From positions 16,234-80,233 of the forward strand of contig NZ_AUFE01000030.1 in assembly GCF_000426345.1 (NCBI RefSeq): a stretch of 64,000 nt of DNA, given 5' to 3'. Positions 62,513 through 64,000 of the stretch are shown here, piece by piece. Both the position numbers and the translations under genes were made by a program. The notes beneath the pieces are model-generated. The model was not told the DNA's origin. It made no database searches and was given only the letters and a program-made list of their open reading frames with translations. This DNA is from Cupriavidus phytohabitans. GTDB lineage: Bacteria > Pseudomonadota > Gammaproteobacteria > Burkholderiales > Burkholderiaceae. Position 1 is the stretch's first letter. Every line of letters starts with the position of its first letter.

Positions 62513-63231
62513 CCATGCATGCTCACCGTTACGCGATCTACCTGGCGCCGGGCGAGCCGTTCCGTGCCTTCGGCAGCCAGTGGCTTGGCCGCGATGCCGA
62601 TACCGGTGCGGCCATGCCCATGCCGTCCGGGTTCACGGCGCCGCCCTCAGAGTGGGTGCGGGCGCCGGCCCACTATGGCCTGCATGCCACGCTGAAGCCG
62701 CCGTTCCGGCTTGCCGCCGGCACCGACGGCGCGCAGCTCGACGCCGCGGCACGAGAATTTGCGCGCGGCCGCGAAGGGTTCGACGCGCCGCTGGCGTTGC
62801 GCTCGCTGCGGGGCTTTGTCGCATGGTGCCTGGCCGAAGCGTCACTGCCGATGCAGGCGCTGGCCGATGCCAGCGTGGTGGCATTCGAGCGCTTCCGGGC
62901 GCCGCCGGCCCAGGCCGAACTGGCACGACGCAGGCCGGAGCAGCTGAGCGCGGCACAGCGCCAGATGCTCGATGCGTGGGGCTATCCGTACGTGTTCGAG
63001 ACCTTTGTCTTCCATATCACGCTGACCGGCATGCTCGATGCCGCCAGCGAGGCGGCCGCGCTGGCACGGCTGTCGGCGGATAGCGGCAAGCTGCTGGAAA
63101 CGCCGCTGCATGTCGATGGCATCAGCGTATTCGTGCAGCCGCGCGCTGGCGACGACTTTATCGTCGGTCGCCACTATGGCTTCGATGGCAGTATCAACGA
63201 TGGCGCCGGCGCGGCGTACCTGGACGCATGA
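62509..63231 (+). CDS. DUF1045 phosphonate-metabolism protein, 2H-phosphoesterase-like
   Basis: The 240-residue protein has two HxT motifs, HATLKPPF (about residue 50) and HITLTG (about residue 170), as in 2H phosphoesterases, which open cyclic phosphates. The family is found in phn loci and its role is not established. No phnP is seen in this window, so it could take the place of PhnP in hydrolysing ribose 1,2-cyclic phosphate 5-phosphate. It overlaps phnN by 4 bases and the upstream gene by 4 bases, indicating one transcript. Confidence 0.85.
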   Translation: MTMHAHRYAIYLAPGEPFRAFGSQWLGRDADTGAAMPMPSGFTAPPSEWVRAPAHYGLHATLKPPFRLAAGTDGAQLDAAAREFARGREGFDAPLALRSLRGFVAWCLAEASLPMQALADASVVAFERFRAPPAQAELARRRPEQLSAAQRQMLDAWGYPYVFETFVFHITLTGMLDAASEAAALARLSADSGKLLETPLHVDGISVFVQPRAGDDFIVGRHYGFDGSINDGAGAAYLDA

Positions 63232-63803
63232 GTACGGGAATCAAGTCTGACGGCAGTGGCCTGTTCTACGTAATGGGGCCGTCCGGCAGCGGCAAGGATT
63301 CGCTGCTGCGCGCGCTGCGCGAGCGGTTGGGGCCCGACGATCGCGTCGTGGTGGCGCATCGCTATATCACGCGCGAGGCCGATGCCAATGAAGCATCGGT
63401 GGCCCTTAGTCCCGATGAGTTCCAGCGCCGCCAGGCGCTTGGATGCCTGGCGCTGAACTGGCACAGCCATGGGCTGCACTATGGGATTGGGGTCGAGATC
63501 GAGCAGTGGCTGGCTGCAGGATTGACGGTGATCGTCAATGGATCGCGGGAGTACCTGCCGCAGGCGGTGGCGCGATATCCGAAGCTTTGCGCTATCCATG
63601 TACGGGTCAAGCCGGAGGTGCTGGCGGCGCGGTTGCGTCAGCGTGGGCGTGAGTCAGATGAGTCGATCGCGCGGCGGCTGGTGCGTGCGGGGCAGGTGTT
63701 TGATGTTCCGGATGGCTGCATGCTGGTGGAGATCGATAACAGTGGGGCGTTGCGGGCGTCGGCGGATGCTTTGGCGCGGGTGGTGGGGGTGGGGGATGTG
63801 TAG
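63228..63803 (+). CDS. phnN: Ribose 1,5-bisphosphate phosphokinase
   Basis: The 191-residue kinase has the P-loop GPSGSGKDSLL (residues 17-27), then HRYITREADANEASVALSPDEF and LNWHSHGLHYGI, typical of PhnN. It phosphorylates ribose 1,5-bisphosphate to PRPP, completing salvage of the ribose part from C-P lyase. It is the last gene of the phnF operon. The ATG at 63228 overlaps the DUF1045 stop. Confidence 0.94.
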   Translation: MSTGIKSDGSGLFYVMGPSGSGKDSLLRALRERLGPDDRVVVAHRYITREADANEASVALSPDEFQRRQALGCLALNWHSHGLHYGIGVEIEQWLAAGLTVIVNGSREYLPQAVARYPKLCAIHVRVKPEVLAARLRQRGRESDESIARRLVRAGQVFDVPDGCMLVEIDNSGALRASADALARVVGVGDV

Positions 63804-63822
63804 CTGAGCTTTTGTTGCCGTT

Positions 63823-63894
63823 GTCGCTGGTGGTGGCATGCTGTCGGCTGTTTAAGCGGCCGCTGTCGCCGTTGATGACATGCTGTCGGCTGTT
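63823..63894. repeat. Tandem repeat with a 42-base period after phnN
   Basis: CATGCTGTCGGCTGTT occurs exactly at 63837-63852 and 63879-63894. The 14 bases before each copy are also related (GTCGC.G.TG.TG.). It lies 20 bases after the phnN stop and shows no coding signature. Confidence 0.75.
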
Positions 63895-63922
63895 GAACCG
63901 CCTGATTCCGCCCTCCTGGGCG

Positions 63923-63955
63923 GGTCACTTTTTGCCCGAGCGGCAAAAAGTAACC
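63923..63955. terminator. Inverted repeat with A/T-rich stem (repetitive element, possible terminator)
   Basis: GGTCACTTTTTGCC (63923-63936) pairs with GGCAAAAAGTAACC (63942-63955) with one mismatch and a 5-base loop. The flanks GGCGGGTCACTTTTTGCC and AAAAAGCGCGTTTACGGCC look like the intergenic element common in Ralstonia, Cupriavidus and Xanthomonas genomes, as I recall. It could end the phnF-phnN transcript. Confidence 0.6.
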
Positions 63956-64000
63956 AAAAAGCGCGTTTACGGCCCTGCGGGCGGCCACTCTTATCGTAGT

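Noticed and set aside
63638..63988. Minus-strand open frame over the repeat tail
   Set aside because: It consists largely of translated 42-base repeats plus antisense phnN and has no start signal.

Overview
The window is GC-rich, densely coding chromosomal DNA from what looks like a beta-proteobacterium of the Burkholderiaceae, most likely Cupriavidus or a close relative. This placement is an inference. It rests on a complete tetronate-catabolism set (denD, otnI, otnC, otnK, ltnD) of the type described in Cupriavidus necator H16, a 4-hydroxybutyrate dehydrogenase that I recognise as the C. necator gbd type, a Bug-family solute receptor, and the mltG-tmk-holB-pilZ-tatD order. I saw no rRNA, tRNA, CRISPR array, transposase or phage gene.

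Region 1 (1-11.6 kb, + strand) starts inside a bifunctional FadB-like gene. It continues with a nicotinamidase, thiolase, acyl-CoA dehydrogenase and SDR, which together form a fatty-acid beta-oxidation unit. A hotdog thioesterase, CurA-type oxidoreductase, class II aldolase, GST-like protein, second SDR and epoxide-hydrolase-like protein follow and look like a degradative run of unknown substrate. Region 2 (11.7-16.4 kb) has a macro-domain protein and gbd on the minus strand, divergent from an HSL-type esterase across a palindrome. An orphan Bug receptor and a thioesterase come next.

Region 3 (16.4-23.5 kb, minus strand) is a GntR-controlled operon for L-threonate and D-erythronate. LtnD and DenD oxidise the acids, OtnI isomerises, OtnK phosphorylates and OtnC decarboxylates to DHAP, and an MFS carrier imports them. 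Region 4 (23.7-32.3 kb) is mainly housekeeping: GNAT, NRDE, DUF4936 and YgfZ proteins, then mltG, tmk, holB, PilZ, a second GNAT, TatD, an ankyrin protein and DUF1232.

Region 5 (32.4-42.1 kb) holds egtB without an adjacent egtD, azoR with a divergent LysR gene, DoxX, a DUF4136 lipoprotein, a REC-EAL protein, a large FtsK with a low-complexity linker, and a cupin. Region 6 (42.1-48.9 kb) is an unassigned minus-strand operon (two alkylhydroperoxidase-fold proteins, a flavin monooxygenase-like protein and LysR), divergent from a fused receptor-permease ABC protein that has no ATPase beside it. A MocR-type regulator follows. Region 7 (49.0-54.3 kb) encodes DUF2970, a three-haem cytochrome c, a Tat-exported spermidine-dehydrogenase-like flavoprotein, a PlsC-type acyltransferase and a lipoprotein.

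Region 8 (54.4-63.8 kb) is a carbon-phosphorus lyase locus: phnGHIJKLM on the minus strand, divergent from phnF, a second phnM-like gene, a DUF1045 2H-phosphoesterase-like gene and phnN. No phnCDE transporter or phnP is in the window. The 2H protein is a plausible stand-in for PhnP. The window ends in a tandem repeat and a conserved-looking inverted repeat after phnN.
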